Positions 25,375-34,803 of a stretch of DNA of 64,000 nucleotides are shown one piece after another. Position numbers and translations under genes: made by a program. This DNA is from Flammeovirgaceae bacterium. Its GTDB lineage: Bacteria > Bacteroidota > Bacteroidia > Cytophagales > Cyclobacteriaceae. The first letter of the stretch is position 1. Every line of letters begins with the position of its first letter. The stretch is from assembly GCA_021298015.1 (NCBI GenBank), contig JAJTGY010000011.1:1-64000 (forward strand). Direction: 5' to 3'. The notes under the pieces were generated by a model. It searched no databases and was not told the origin of the DNA. It worked only from the letters and a program-made list of their open reading frames with translations.

Positions 25375-27147
25375 TTACGGTTTATAGCGTTCGTAGTCGG
25401 CCACGGCCGCGTGTTCATCGATTGCGCGATACAGCCCGTTGGTGGTGGTGCCCAGGCGCGTGGCAAAATAATCACCGAATTTATCCACCGCCTGAAGCAG
25501 CGCGTTTGGTGCCGTTTTGCCGAGTCCGCAGCGGCTCGTGGCTTTCATGATCGTGCCCCAGCTTCGCAGCTCCTCCAAGTCGTTTCGATCGGCCAGCCCG
25601 TGGCTGATTTTTTCGAGCTTGCGCTGCAAAATAAAGTTGCCGGCCCGGCAGGGTGTGCACACTCCGCACGATTCGTGTTTGAAAAACGAGGCGAAGTTCA
25701 GCAGGATGTGCACCAGATCGCGTTGCCGGTTGAAGATCATGAACGAACCTCCGCAGCGGATGTCTTTCTGGGCCAGCAGGTCGAGCATGGAAATGCGCCT
25801 GAATTTTTCTTTGATTGAAATGCACTCACCCGATGGGCCGCTCACCTGGATGAAATACGGGTCTTCTGCCCCGCACAATTCGAGCAGTTCGGCCACCGTG
25901 ATACCCCATTCAATTTCGTAGAGGCCGGGCCGCTGGCAATCCCCGGAGACGCTGATGAGTTTGGTGCCGGCCGAGCCGGGGATACCCCGCTTCAGGTATT
26001 CGAACGAACCGATTTGCAGGAGGCGGGCAGCAGCGGCAAATGTTTCCACATTGTTTACCACCGTAGGCAGTTGCAGGTAGCCTTTTTCAACGGGGTAAAA
26101 CCACTTGGTGCGCGGCTCACCGCGCTTACCTTCCAGAGATTCCAGCAAGGCCGTTTCTTCGCCACACACATAGGCACCCGCGCCAACCTCCAGCCTCAGC
26201 TCAAAATCAAATTTGGTGATGCCGGCAATATTTTTTCCCAGCAGGCCGACCTGGTAAAACTGAGCGATCTCAGCTTCGAGTGCGGGAACCATCCAGCGAT
26301 ATTCTCCCCGGAGGTAGATGATGCCGTAAGCGGCTCCCACCGCATAGCCCGCTGTTACCATGCCTTCGATCACCGAACCCGATTGGTACTGAAGAAGTAC
26401 GCGGTCCTTGAATGTTCCGGGCTCGCCTTCATCGGCATTACACACGATAAACTTCGGGGATTCCGGAAACGTGCGACAGGTATTCCATTTTTTCCAGGTT
26501 GGGAAGAAGGCCCCCCCGCGACCAGCCAGTTCACCAATTCGCAGTTGTTCAATTACTTCCTCCGGTGTCAGGTTCGCCAACTTTCGAATCACTTCACCTC
26601 GGGTGTATGGCGCAAAGAATAAGGTTCGGTCATTTGGGGGGAGGGATCGAATATTGGCCGGGGGGCTGTCGGCAATCTCATGTACGGGTCGTCCTTCCTT
26701 GATTTTGCGGATAATCTCTTTGACTTTGATCGCATTGAGATTTGTAAAAGGGAAGAAGTCGATCAACGCGGCCGGCTCCTGATCGCTTAGGCCGATGCAC
26801 GGTGTTTCGAATAACCCGAAAGTACCCGTTGGATCCACCGAACCGATACGCGCTCCGGTTTCGCGTTCAAAGGCCTCACGGATTCGCTCATAGCCTTTGA
26901 GTTCAGCGATGATGCTGTTGTTGATGTAGATGGTGTGGCGCCCGGCCGGCTGGCGGTGAAAAAAGTGATAAAAGCTGGCAACCCCGGCAACCTCAATAGC
27001 CGACAGGTTATGCTCAGTCGCCAGTGCTGCAATGGCATCTTCCGATATGCACCGATTGTTTATTTGGTGTTGCCACAGTTGCGACAGCAGTTTCGATCGG
27101 TTTGGCTCGCAGTGAAAAAGGTTACTTGGATGCGAATTTGTACCCAT
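25375..27147 (-). CDS. hoxF: NAD-reducing hydrogenase diaphorase subunit HoxF
   Basis: HoxF (590 residues, about 600 in Ralstonia) holds FMN and exchanges electrons with NAD. Residues 1-150 are a NuoE-like thioredoxin-fold domain (VAGVASFYHFFH, then TPCIGLSDQEPAA) that lacks most of the NuoE cluster cysteines, as I recall for the Ralstonia protein. The NuoF-like part has the FMN/NADH glycine motifs GRGGAFFPTWKKW near 207-219 and GAGAYVCGEETALLE near 320-334, the NADEGEPGTFKDR segment, and the [4Fe-4S] cysteines SCGVCTPCRAGN near 490-500 plus RCGLG near 538. It is the first hox gene, 103 bases downstream of the DUF3365 gene. It indicates a group 3d bidirectional enzyme that makes NADH from H2 or the reverse. 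Confidence 0.95.
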   Translation of the reverse strand: MGTNSHPSNLFHCEPNRSKLLSQLWQHQINNRCISEDAIAALATEHNLSAIEVAGVASFYHFFHRQPAGRHTIYINNSIIAELKGYERIREAFERETGARIGSVDPTGTFGLFETPCIGLSDQEPAALIDFFPFTNLNAIKVKEIIRKIKEGRPVHEIADSPPANIRSLPPNDRTLFFAPYTRGEVIRKLANLTPEEVIEQLRIGELAGRGGAFFPTWKKWNTCRTFPESPKFIVCNADEGEPGTFKDRVLLQYQSGSVIEGMVTAGYAVGAAYGIIYLRGEYRWMVPALEAEIAQFYQVGLLGKNIAGITKFDFELRLEVGAGAYVCGEETALLESLEGKRGEPRTKWFYPVEKGYLQLPTVVNNVETFAAAARLLQIGSFEYLKRGIPGSAGTKLISVSGDCQRPGLYEIEWGITVAELLELCGAEDPYFIQVSGPSGECISIKEKFRRISMLDLLAQKDIRCGGSFMIFNRQRDLVHILLNFASFFKHESCGVCTPCRAGNFILQRKLEKISHGLADRNDLEELRSWGTIMKATSRCGLGKTAPNALLQAVDKFGDYFATRLGTTTNGLYRAIDEHAAVADYERYKP

Positions 27148-27250
27148 ACGAAGGCCATTTCAGGCAGGCGAAATGTCCGACTAAATCGTCAAGTACAATA
27201 TGACATTCGTCATAGGGAAGAGCAATTTTTTGGCCGGGAAAGCCGTGATC

Positions 27251-27847
27251 TTACCGTGGCTGATCGCTTCGGGATTGAAGAAAAGAAATTTGCCACAGGC
27301 CACGCACCTGATTTAGCTGGTAGTTTATGGCCTTATCGTACGGGTAGAGTTTTTGAATGAGTGCCGCGTGCTCTTCGGTGATTTGCTGGCCCACGGTGCC
27401 GTGACACTGAAGGCAAAGCGCCTGCGTGAGAATGGGTTTATAGTACAGCACGGTGTCGTTTTTCAGAACTAAACGTGGCTCAGGATCCTTTTTCTCATGC
27501 AGGTCATTTTCATAACCTTTAATCAGAAAGCTTTCGAGTTTATTGGCTTTGTTAAGCGGATTCCGGTTCTTGTTGCTCACCCTCCTGATGGTGACCCCGT
27601 ACTGTTGACTCAAAGAGTCAGTAATTGGCAAGGTATAAGCCTGGCAGTACGTTAACGCTGTGGGTACTCCGCCTTCCCGCAATTTCAAGAGCAGTTGCTT
27701 ACGAATGGCATCAAAAGTAATTTGTGTAAGGGTATCCCCCGCCTGGCGGTACCGGGCATGCTCCGTTTCCGTAATCTGGGTTTCGGGTTTATGCGTTGTA
27801 CATGACCACGCCACGATTACCATAAGACAAAATAACCCCGTTCGCAT
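27251..27847 (-). CDS. DUF3365 (Tll0287-like) c-type heme lipoprotein
   Basis: The 198-residue product begins with a signal ending in VAWSC, a plausible lipoprotein site (Trp at -2 is unusual), followed by TTHKPETQ. The body is the DUF3365/Tll0287-like fold, a PAS-like heme domain: DAIRKQLLLKLREGG, TYCQAYTLPITDSLS, VSNKNRNPLNKANKLE, ending with the heme-c attachment site CLQCH near residues 145-149. Family members are thought to sense redox state or gases, or to carry electrons; the role here is unknown. It lies 18 bases after the phosphate transporter and 103 bases before hoxF, all on the same strand, so a link to the hydrogenase is possible but unproven. Confidence 0.87.
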   Translation of the reverse strand: MRTGLFCLMVIVAWSCTTHKPETQITETEHARYRQAGDTLTQITFDAIRKQLLLKLREGGVPTALTYCQAYTLPITDSLSQQYGVTIRRVSNKNRNPLNKANKLESFLIKGYENDLHEKKDPEPRLVLKNDTVLYYKPILTQALCLQCHGTVGQQITEEHAALIQKLYPYDKAINYQLNQVRGLWQISFLQSRSDQPR

Positions 27848-27865
27848 GGGTCAAAGATAACAACA

Positions 27866-30133
27866 TCACGCAGGTTGTGCATTTGGATTATTTATGGCTG
27901 AAGAGGCTGGCTGGGGGTGAATGACCAGTGATTGATGAAGCGTGGCTATCCGGTAGGCATTCTCAATCAAATCCTGTGTTTCCAAAAGAACTTTGGTTTG
28001 CAGCAGTGCCAACCGACTACTCACTTCACCGCTTTGCAAACTCACTACGTGCTGGTCGAGCACTTGATTCATCTGCTTTTCCAGTTTTTGGTGTTGCTCT
28101 TTGAGAGCAGCGAGTCCATCAACAGAAGGTTTGCGTATAGATTTTCTGACGCTGCGGAAGTAGGGCTGCAGCGCCTCGCGTAGCGACTGAATTTCATCCC
28201 GGAGTTTTCCTTTTGGCAGGCCGTGAAGGTTTTGCCGGTGATGCAGAATCGAGGTATAAATCAACTCAATACTTTGGGCCATGTCCTGGGTATAATCAAA
28301 AAGAGATAGATTAAATCGTCCAACAGGCAGGTTTGCCGAACCCAGGCTCCGGACAACCCGAAGTATGCGTGAGTTGATTTTTTGATTAAATGTCTTGAGG
28401 CGGGTATGTTCCCGTTGAATCTCACTTTTATCCTGAGCCTGAGGGTTGAGAAAAAGTTGAAGGCTGTGATCGAGAATGGTTGACACCGATTTGAGATTTC
28501 GTACTGCATACCTTGCGCTATCTTTCAGGAAGTCATTAACTGTTTTCCTATCCTCACGGGGCAGTTCCACATTCTCCTGTTCGGTTTTCTTCTGAAAAAG
28601 CAGATGGCTCTTAATGAGCAGCCCCACAGCAACTGCAAAAAGCACAATGATGCCCACCTGGCCGGTGAAATAGAATATGGCTGCCATAATACCGGCCGAG
28701 AGAAATGCTACAAGGGCGGTAACAAACCAACTGCCGATAACGGTGATCACCCCGGCCACCCGGTACACGGCACTCTCTAAACCCCAGGCGCGGTCAGCCA
28801 GGGAACTACCCATGGCGACCATGAACGTAACAAACGTGGTCGATAAGGGCAGGTGTTGCGAAGTACCGTAGGCAATCAGTGCGCTGGCCACCAGCAGGTT
28901 TACCGCAGCGCGCAGTAGATCGAAACTTTTTTTCTGCCTCTTCTTGGATGGCTTCAATGGGCGCATTCGTCTTTGCACGAATTGTTGTAGCGAGTTTGGC
29001 ACAAGTACGGACATTCCGCGGCCCATGAGCAAAGAGCCACCCACAAGCGCACGTGAAATAAAATTAGGAGAGAAATTCTCATCACCTTCATCTTGCCGCC
29101 CCAGTGATACTTCGGTCTCTGTCACCTTACGGCTTTTTGCATTTGTCCACAGGGTGATAATCATGATTACACCCGACACCATCAGGAACCAGGTGGGTGT
29201 TCCTACTTGGGTGGCTAATATCTGCATGTTAAAGGCATCAGCGGCCACACCGGATTGCAGCCACGCCTGAAATGCAACAAGGGCGCCTACAGAGACACCA
29301 ATGAAATTCACCAAATCGTTTCCGGCAAAGGCCATGGCCAGCGCAAACGTGCCGGCCAATACCACCACCTTTAAAGGGTTTACGATCTTAAATTGCTGGA
29401 GGAGAAACAAGATGAACGTCACGGACAGAAAAGTCACCAGCATGAGCACTTTGGTGTTGGCCGTAATCCACGATCCTGTTTCTTTAGATATCAGCGCACT
29501 ACCTTCAGCACCTTTGATTAACAAAAAATAGACGATAACCGTCAACGCCAGGCCACTGAATACGGCACCAAACCGCTGCACACTGCCCTTTAGCCTGAAC
29601 GAAAATGTGACACGGAAGAAAAACTGGAGGATGCTGCCCGCCACGAAGGCAAGACCAACGGACAAGAAAATGCTGGAGACTATGGTTATCGCACTCGAGT
29701 AGTTGATCGCGTTAGCGAGTTCACTAAGCGCCATATCCTGTTGTGCCATGTGAATGAGGGAAACAACAAATGATGCCCCCAGCAATTCAAACACCAGTGA
29801 CACGGTGGTGGAGGTAGGCAAGCCCAGGGAGTTGTAGATGTCAAGCAGTAAAACATCGGTAATCATTACAGCCGCAAAAATCACAATAACCTGTTCGAAG
29901 TTGAAAAACCCGGGGTTAAAGATCCCACTGCGAGCCACCTGCATCATACCGGCCGAAAAGCCGGACCCCAGCAGGATACCCACGCTGGCCACGATCAGAA
30001 TGGTGCGAAACGAGGCTACCCTTGAGCCAATGGCAGAATTTAAAAAATTCACAGCATCGTTACTGACGCCAACTACCAGATCCAGAATGGCAAGAATAAT
30101 CAGGATTCCAATGACGATGTAGTAGAGCTCCAT
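27866..30133 (-). CDS. PiT-family phosphate transporter with C-terminal PhoU-like domain
   Basis: This 755-residue membrane protein is an inorganic phosphate permease of the PiT type, which moves metal-phosphate with protons or sodium. The signature VGVSNDAVNFLNSAIGSR near residue 22 and the second half-repeat FAGNDLVNFIGVSVGA near 270 are the two inverted PiT motifs, with about twelve membrane helices. From about residue 530 the chain continues as a cytoplasmic helical PhoU-like domain (VNDFLKDSARYAVRNLKS ... LLETQDLIENAYRIATLHQ) that probably gates transport. This fused form is common in Bacteroidota. It is followed by the DUF3365 gene after 18 bases, and preceded by cinA on the same strand after 52 bases. 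Confidence 0.95.
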   Translation of the reverse strand: MELYYIVIGILIILAILDLVVGVSNDAVNFLNSAIGSRVASFRTILIVASVGILLGSGFSAGMMQVARSGIFNPGFFNFEQVIVIFAAVMITDVLLLDIYNSLGLPTSTTVSLVFELLGASFVVSLIHMAQQDMALSELANAINYSSAITIVSSIFLSVGLAFVAGSILQFFFRVTFSFRLKGSVQRFGAVFSGLALTVIVYFLLIKGAEGSALISKETGSWITANTKVLMLVTFLSVTFILFLLQQFKIVNPLKVVVLAGTFALAMAFAGNDLVNFIGVSVGALVAFQAWLQSGVAADAFNMQILATQVGTPTWFLMVSGVIMIITLWTNAKSRKVTETEVSLGRQDEGDENFSPNFISRALVGGSLLMGRGMSVLVPNSLQQFVQRRMRPLKPSKKRQKKSFDLLRAAVNLLVASALIAYGTSQHLPLSTTFVTFMVAMGSSLADRAWGLESAVYRVAGVITVIGSWFVTALVAFLSAGIMAAIFYFTGQVGIIVLFAVAVGLLIKSHLLFQKKTEQENVELPREDRKTVNDFLKDSARYAVRNLKSVSTILDHSLQLFLNPQAQDKSEIQREHTRLKTFNQKINSRILRVVRSLGSANLPVGRFNLSLFDYTQDMAQSIELIYTSILHHRQNLHGLPKGKLRDEIQSLREALQPYFRSVRKSIRKPSVDGLAALKEQHQKLEKQMNQVLDQHVVSLQSGEVSSRLALLQTKVLLETQDLIENAYRIATLHQSLVIHPQPASSAINNPNAQPA

Positions 30134-30185
30134 ACGGCCGAAAGATATTAGTCTACGCGTGGTGCCGTGTTACGGCAATGTTATG

Positions 30186-31436
30186 TTATGCCGGAGGTAA
30201 ATTCAACCGTATCAGGTTGAGCACGGCCATACTGGCCATCCGGATGTTGATCATGCGGTCGTTTGAGATCTGAAGTTTACGCGTTACTGTTTTGTGCTTA
30301 TCTGAATAGGCTATCCAGATTTGCCCCACGGGCTTTTCCAGTGTGGCACCGCCCGGCCCGGCAATACCGCTGGTAGCCACGCCAATGTCGGTGTTGAATT
30401 TGGCCCGCACGATGTTGGCCATCTCATGAATGGTGGGCTCGCTTACGGCTCCGTATTTCTCGAGTGTCTCCGGCTTAACCCCTAATTGCCTCATCTTAAT
30501 CTCATACGCATACGGAATCATGCTGCCCAGAAAATAATCGCTGCTGCCGGGCACGCTGGTAATTAAATGCGACAAATAACCCCCGGTGCAACTCTCAGCA
30601 ATCGAGAGTGTAAGTTTCCGGCTGCGCAATAATTGCCCGATCACAACCTCCAGCGGATCACCCCCGTACCCATAAATATATTCGCCCGCGAGGGGTTCAA
30701 GTTCTTTGGCCAGCTTTTCGGTTTCCTGCTGCAACACTTCCTTTGAGCTGCCTGTTCCTGTTAACCGCAACTTTACTTCGCCCAGGCTTGGCAGGTAGGC
30801 AAGCTTGATATGAGGCGGTAACTTTTTTTCCCAGGGTTTAATCTTATCTGCCAGAAATGATTCGCCAATGCCCACCGTGCGGATCATCAGGTGGTGGATC
30901 ACCGGAAGTGAGAATGTTTGCTGCAGTTTGGGAATGATGGTTTCTTTCATCATTCGCTTCATTTCGTGCGGCACACCCGGCATTGAAACGAATACCCTGC
31001 CGCGTTCATGAAACCACATGCCCGGGGCCGTGCCCAGGGCGTTGGTAATCTTGGTGCAATTGGCCGGCAACGCGGCTTGCTGCCGGTTTAACTCGGTCAG
31101 CTCACGACCGCGGCTTTTAAAGAATGCTGTTACCTCTGCCAACGCCTCCTCGTTCATCGTGAGGCGACTGTTAAAGTATTTGACCAGGCACGGCTTCGTC
31201 AGGTCATCATTGGTGGGCCCCAGGCCCCCGGTAATTAAAATGACGTCAGCGCGTTGTTCAGCCTCGGCCAGGGCCGTTAAAATTTCATCCTCCCGGTCAC
31301 CGACACTGGTCTTTCGAATGACCCGTATCCCCGCCTCACTGAGTACCGAACTCATCCATTGCGAGTTGGTGTCTACAATTTGGCCGTAGAGGATTTCGTC
31401 ACCGATGGTGAGCAGTTCAGCTAATACTGGTTGCAT
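30186..31436 (-). CDS. cinA: CinA family protein (NMN deamidase / ADP-ribose pyrophosphatase)
   Basis: A full-length, 416-residue two-domain CinA. The N-terminal molybdopterin-binding-like (COG1058) domain shows ELLTIGDEILYGQIVDTNSQ and VILITGGLGPTNDDLTK near residue 67-85, plus GVPHEMKRMM. The C-terminal PncC-type domain shows LSIAESCTGGYLSHLI near 280 with the catalytic serine/cysteine region, SSDYFLGSMIPYA, and GVATSGIAGPGGATLEKP. The enzyme recycles nicotinamide mononucleotide in NAD salvage. The gene is divergent from the DEAD-box helicase gene with a 146-base gap and may be transcribed with the phosphate transporter downstream. Confidence 0.96.
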   Translation of the reverse strand: MQPVLAELLTIGDEILYGQIVDTNSQWMSSVLSEAGIRVIRKTSVGDREDEILTALAEAEQRADVILITGGLGPTNDDLTKPCLVKYFNSRLTMNEEALAEVTAFFKSRGRELTELNRQQAALPANCTKITNALGTAPGMWFHERGRVFVSMPGVPHEMKRMMKETIIPKLQQTFSLPVIHHLMIRTVGIGESFLADKIKPWEKKLPPHIKLAYLPSLGEVKLRLTGTGSSKEVLQQETEKLAKELEPLAGEYIYGYGGDPLEVVIGQLLRSRKLTLSIAESCTGGYLSHLITSVPGSSDYFLGSMIPYAYEIKMRQLGVKPETLEKYGAVSEPTIHEMANIVRAKFNTDIGVATSGIAGPGGATLEKPVGQIWIAYSDKHKTVTRKLQISNDRMINIRMASMAVLNLIRLNLPPA

Positions 31437-31553
31437 GGCAATAGAAAAGGAGGATCAATTGATTTGCTACCTGCAAATAAACAGGTTTAGCCTCACTTTT
31501 GCAGGTATTTGTTTGGTGTTACAAGCGCTGGCGGTCAGCCGGTTAGGATTGCG

Positions 31554-31561
31554 TACCTTTG
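31554..31561 (+). promoter_or_regulatory. -7 promoter element of the DEAD-box helicase gene
   Basis: TACCTTTG matches the Bacteroidota -7 consensus TAnnTTTG and lies 21 bases before the helicase ATG. No good TTTG is seen at the -33 spacing, so this rests on the -7 box alone. Confidence 0.4.
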
Positions 31562-31582
31562 AGGTTCACACAATTGATTTAC

Positions 31583-33268
31583 ATGTCATCATTTCAGGCA
31601 CTGGGGCTGTCCGGTGCATTGCTCGAAACCATTCAAGGACTAGGTTTCGAAACACCAACCCCCGTACAGGAGAAAATTATTCCGGTATTATTACAAGGCG
31701 ACCGCGATGTGGTTGCGCTCGCTCAGACCGGCACGGGTAAAACCGCAGCCTTTGGCCTGCCGCTGGTTCACCTTTGCGATGTGCAACAACGCAGCACACA
31801 GGCTCTCGTGCTTGCCCCCACACGCGAGTTGTGCCTTCAGATTCACAACGACCTGGAGAATTTTTCAAAGGGCGTTAAGAACTTCAATATCGTTCCCGTT
31901 TACGGTGGTGCCAGCATCAGCGAGCAGATCAGGCGGGTAAAGCGGGGAGCCCAAATTCTGGTCGCCACACCCGGTCGCCTGATGGACCTCATGGACCGGC
32001 AGGTGGTGAATATTTCGTCTATCCGTTTTGTGGTGCTGGATGAGGCTGATGAAATGCTCAACATGGGCTTCAAAGAAGATATCGATCACATATTGGCCGA
32101 CACACCGGATACCAAAAATGTATGGCTTTTCTCGGCTACGATGCCACGGGAAGTACGGGCCATCGCCCAGGCTTATATGTCCGATCCCTTTGAACTTACC
32201 ATTGGTCAAAAAAATCAGGGTAACGAAAACATCGAACACCAATACCTTGTGGTAGACGAACGTCATCGCTATGATGCGCTCAAGCGAATCGTGGACTACA
32301 ACCTCGACATTTTTGCCGTGGTTTTTTGCCGCACGAAACTGGACACCCAACGCATAGCCGAAAATCTGATCCGCGATGGGTACAATGCCGATGCCCTGCA
32401 CGGTGACCTGACCCAACAGCAGCGCGATAAAGTAATGAAAGCGTTTAAGGAGAAAACCTTACAGCTTTTGGTGGCTACAGATGTTGCGGCTCGGGGTATT
32501 GACGTGAGTAACATTACACACGTCATCAACCTCAATCTCCCGGATGAGTTGGAGTTCTACACCCACCGAAGTGGCCGCACCGCACGGGCAGGGAAGAAAG
32601 GCATCAGCCTCGCCATTGTCACAAAAAAGGAGACCGGCAAAATCCGCCAGATCGAAAAGGCCATTCAGACCACATTTGAACGCAAACTCGTACCCACCGG
32701 TGCTGAAGTTTGCCAGAAGCGACTTCTTCAGCTGGTGCACCGCTTGCGTGAGGTTAACGTGGTTGAGCATGAGATTAATGACTTGCTGCCGGCCGTGTAT
32801 GAAGAACTTATGCCCCTGAGTAAAGAAGATATCATTAAACGGTTCACCTCTCTGGAGTTTAATCACTTGTTGGACTATTACCGGGGCGCGCCCGATTTGA
32901 ACAAATCAACGAAAGGCGAAACCTATGAATCCAACGAGCGATTTGTTACCGGTGATCGTTTGTTTATTAACCTGGGTAAGATGGACGGCCTTGACAAGGG
33001 CAAACTCCTGGCGCTGATTTGCGATCGCACGGGTTTAAAAGGTAAGGACATTGGAAAGATTGATGTAAAAGGCGCTTATTCATTTTTTGAGGTCGATAAA
33101 TCACTCACGGATTCTGCCCGCGAGCATTTACATGGTTTTGAATACAAGGGCCGTATGGTGCGCGTGGAAATAACCGGTCCTTCGGACGATCGCCCCAAAA
33201 AGGTGAAGCCATCAAAAAAGAAGAGTCGGGATGATTGGTTTGCCCGCAAAACGAAAGGCTGGCGCTAA
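31583..33268 (+). CDS. DEAD-box RNA helicase with DbpA-like RNA-binding domain
   Basis: This 561-residue protein is an ATP-dependent RNA helicase of the DeaD/CsdA group, which unwinds RNA in ribosome assembly and cold adaptation. I start it at ATG 31583 (MSSFQALGLSGALLETIQ); the longer frame opens with a TTG. Motifs: Q-motif FETPTPVQEKIIP, Walker A AQTGTGKT near residue 46, VVLDEADEML near 150, SAT near 183, LHGDLTQQQRD, VATDVAARGIDVSN and HRSGRTARAG. After a linker, residues about 450-530 form a DbpA-type RNA-binding domain (RLFINLGKMDGLDKGKLLAL ... YSFFEVDKS), and the end is lysine-rich. It stands alone, divergent from cinA. Confidence 0.96.
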   Translation: MSSFQALGLSGALLETIQGLGFETPTPVQEKIIPVLLQGDRDVVALAQTGTGKTAAFGLPLVHLCDVQQRSTQALVLAPTRELCLQIHNDLENFSKGVKNFNIVPVYGGASISEQIRRVKRGAQILVATPGRLMDLMDRQVVNISSIRFVVLDEADEMLNMGFKEDIDHILADTPDTKNVWLFSATMPREVRAIAQAYMSDPFELTIGQKNQGNENIEHQYLVVDERHRYDALKRIVDYNLDIFAVVFCRTKLDTQRIAENLIRDGYNADALHGDLTQQQRDKVMKAFKEKTLQLLVATDVAARGIDVSNITHVINLNLPDELEFYTHRSGRTARAGKKGISLAIVTKKETGKIRQIEKAIQTTFERKLVPTGAEVCQKRLLQLVHRLREVNVVEHEINDLLPAVYEELMPLSKEDIIKRFTSLEFNHLLDYYRGAPDLNKSTKGETYESNERFVTGDRLFINLGKMDGLDKGKLLALICDRTGLKGKDIGKIDVKGAYSFFEVDKSLTDSAREHLHGFEYKGRMVRVEITGPSDDRPKKVKPSKKKSRDDWFARKTKGWR

Positions 33269-33303
33269 TCTTTTTTGGTATCTTTCCTTCCGAAAGAAGG
33301 AAC

Positions 33304-34575
33304 ATGGTACAGACCAACGAAAACTCGGCTGCCGGCTGGCAGCGTGAGATTTACCTCAACGGTTTTGCAGGTCACCGGATGTCGGTGCCCATCAGTTTAT
33401 CTACACTGGAGCAACAAGCCGAAAAGGTGATGTCGCCTGCGGCCTGGGCTTACATAGCCGGTGGTGCCGGCCTGGAGAGCACGGTGGCCAACAACCGTTC
33501 CGCATTTGAGCAATACAAGATTGTGCCCCGCATGCTGCGCGATGTCAGTAATCGCGATACGCGCGTCAGTTTGTTTGATCAAACATTTCCTTCCCCGCTG
33601 ATGCTCTCTCCGGTTGGCGTTCTGGAACTGGTTCACCCCGATGCCGATGTGGCGGTAGGCCAGGCGGCCGCGGCATTAGATGTGCCGTACATTTTTTCCA
33701 ATCAGGCCAGCAAGCCCATGGAGGAAGTAGCGGCCGCCATGGGTATGAGCCCGCGTTGGTTCCAATTGTATTGGAGCAAGTCGCGCGACCTCGTAGCCTC
33801 GTTTGTGCAGCGCGCGGAAAAGTGCGGATGCTCCGCCATTGTGGTGACGTTGGACACGACCATGCTCGGTTGGCGCTCCCGCGATCTGGATGGGGCGTAC
33901 CTTCCCTTCATGGAAGGCAAAGGCATTGCGCAGTATACGTCTGACCCCGTATTTCAAAAACTGATGGACGAGCCGGCTGACCCAAATGTGAGGCGAACGA
34001 TTACGGCTCATTCGCTGGCCGGCCTGGTGAAAATGGTTAACTCCTATCCGGGAACAGGTTTTTTGAACAAGCTACGCTCGGGCCGGCCGATGAAGGCCGT
34101 TCAAAAATTCATCAGCATATACTCCAATCCTGCGCTCACCTGGGATGACCTCGCATTCCTGCGGCAACACACGAAACTTCCGGTATTGCTGAAGGGCGTC
34201 CTTCATCCTGACGATGCGCGCCAGGCACTCGACTATGGTGTGCAGGGCATCATCGTCTCCAACCACGGAGGCCGTCAGGTGGATGGCTCCATTGGTACGC
34301 TGCAGGCGATGCCGGCTATTGCGAAAGCGGTGAACAAGCAGGTGCCAATTTTAGTAGATGGAGGTGTGCGGGGCGGTGCCGATATGTTTAAGGCCTTGGC
34401 GCTGGGCGCAACCGCGGTGTGCATCGGGCGGCCTTATGCCTACGGGCTGGCCATAGCCGGGCAGCGAGGTGTATATGAAGTACTGCGGCATCTCATGGCT
34501 GATTTTGAATTGACGATGGCATTAGCCGGGTGCCGGTCGATCAGTGAAATTTCGGCTGAGACACTCTTTGCCTGA
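33304..34575 (+). CDS. FMN-dependent alpha-hydroxy-acid oxidase / lactate monooxygenase-like
   Basis: The start is ATG 33304, preceded by a good ribosome site (GAAGGAAC); an upstream extension overlaps the helicase gene and is not needed. The 423-residue TIM-barrel protein belongs to the FMN-dependent 2-hydroxy-acid oxidase/dehydrogenase family. It shows FPSPLMLSPVGV (FMN phosphate region), RWFQLYWSKSRDL, the lysine in PVLLKGVLHPDDA, the catalytic base in IVSNHGGRQVDG near residue 320, and the phosphate loop VDGGVRGGADMFKALALGA with IGRPYAYGLA. The length and opening resemble lactate 2-monooxygenase-like proteins, which oxidise L-lactate; other 2-hydroxy acids are possible. It follows the helicase by 35 bases on the same strand. 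Confidence 0.9.
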   Translation: MVQTNENSAAGWQREIYLNGFAGHRMSVPISLSTLEQQAEKVMSPAAWAYIAGGAGLESTVANNRSAFEQYKIVPRMLRDVSNRDTRVSLFDQTFPSPLMLSPVGVLELVHPDADVAVGQAAAALDVPYIFSNQASKPMEEVAAAMGMSPRWFQLYWSKSRDLVASFVQRAEKCGCSAIVVTLDTTMLGWRSRDLDGAYLPFMEGKGIAQYTSDPVFQKLMDEPADPNVRRTITAHSLAGLVKMVNSYPGTGFLNKLRSGRPMKAVQKFISIYSNPALTWDDLAFLRQHTKLPVLLKGVLHPDDARQALDYGVQGIIVSNHGGRQVDGSIGTLQAMPAIAKAVNKQVPILVDGGVRGGADMFKALALGATAVCIGRPYAYGLAIAGQRGVYEVLRHLMADFELTMALAGCRSISEISAETLFA

Positions 34576-34730
34576 TAAAGCTTCAACAAAGCCCGAGGTA
34601 TTGGTGCGATAGTTGTTTCTTTTCGCATCATCTGCTAACCAAGATAAGAAAAAATGAAAGTAATTTCGCAGTTACCGCTGAGGACCATTCGAGCATTTTC
34701 TTATTTCAAACTTTTTTGAGTGCAAGACGG

Positions 34731-34747
34731 GATTGAAAGTTTCAATC
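34731..34747. promoter_or_regulatory. Perfect 17-base palindrome upstream of the Asp-box protein
   Basis: GATTGAAA-G-TTTCAATC is an exact inverted repeat of eight bases per arm around one base. It lies 56 bases before the start of the T9SS cargo gene, in a 228-base gap, which fits a dimeric regulator operator. The symmetry is seen; the regulator is unknown. Confidence 0.4.
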
Positions 34748-34803
34748 TTATCAACTATATTAGCAATTGATTGATTTTTCACTGTCAAAAAGTAATGGTG
34801 TTT

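Noticed and set aside
22573-25387. Plus-strand frames of 279 and 371 residues across the hydrogenase genes.
   Set aside because: They mirror the codon pattern of hoxH and hoxU-hoxY, which carry complete cofactor motifs; shadows only.
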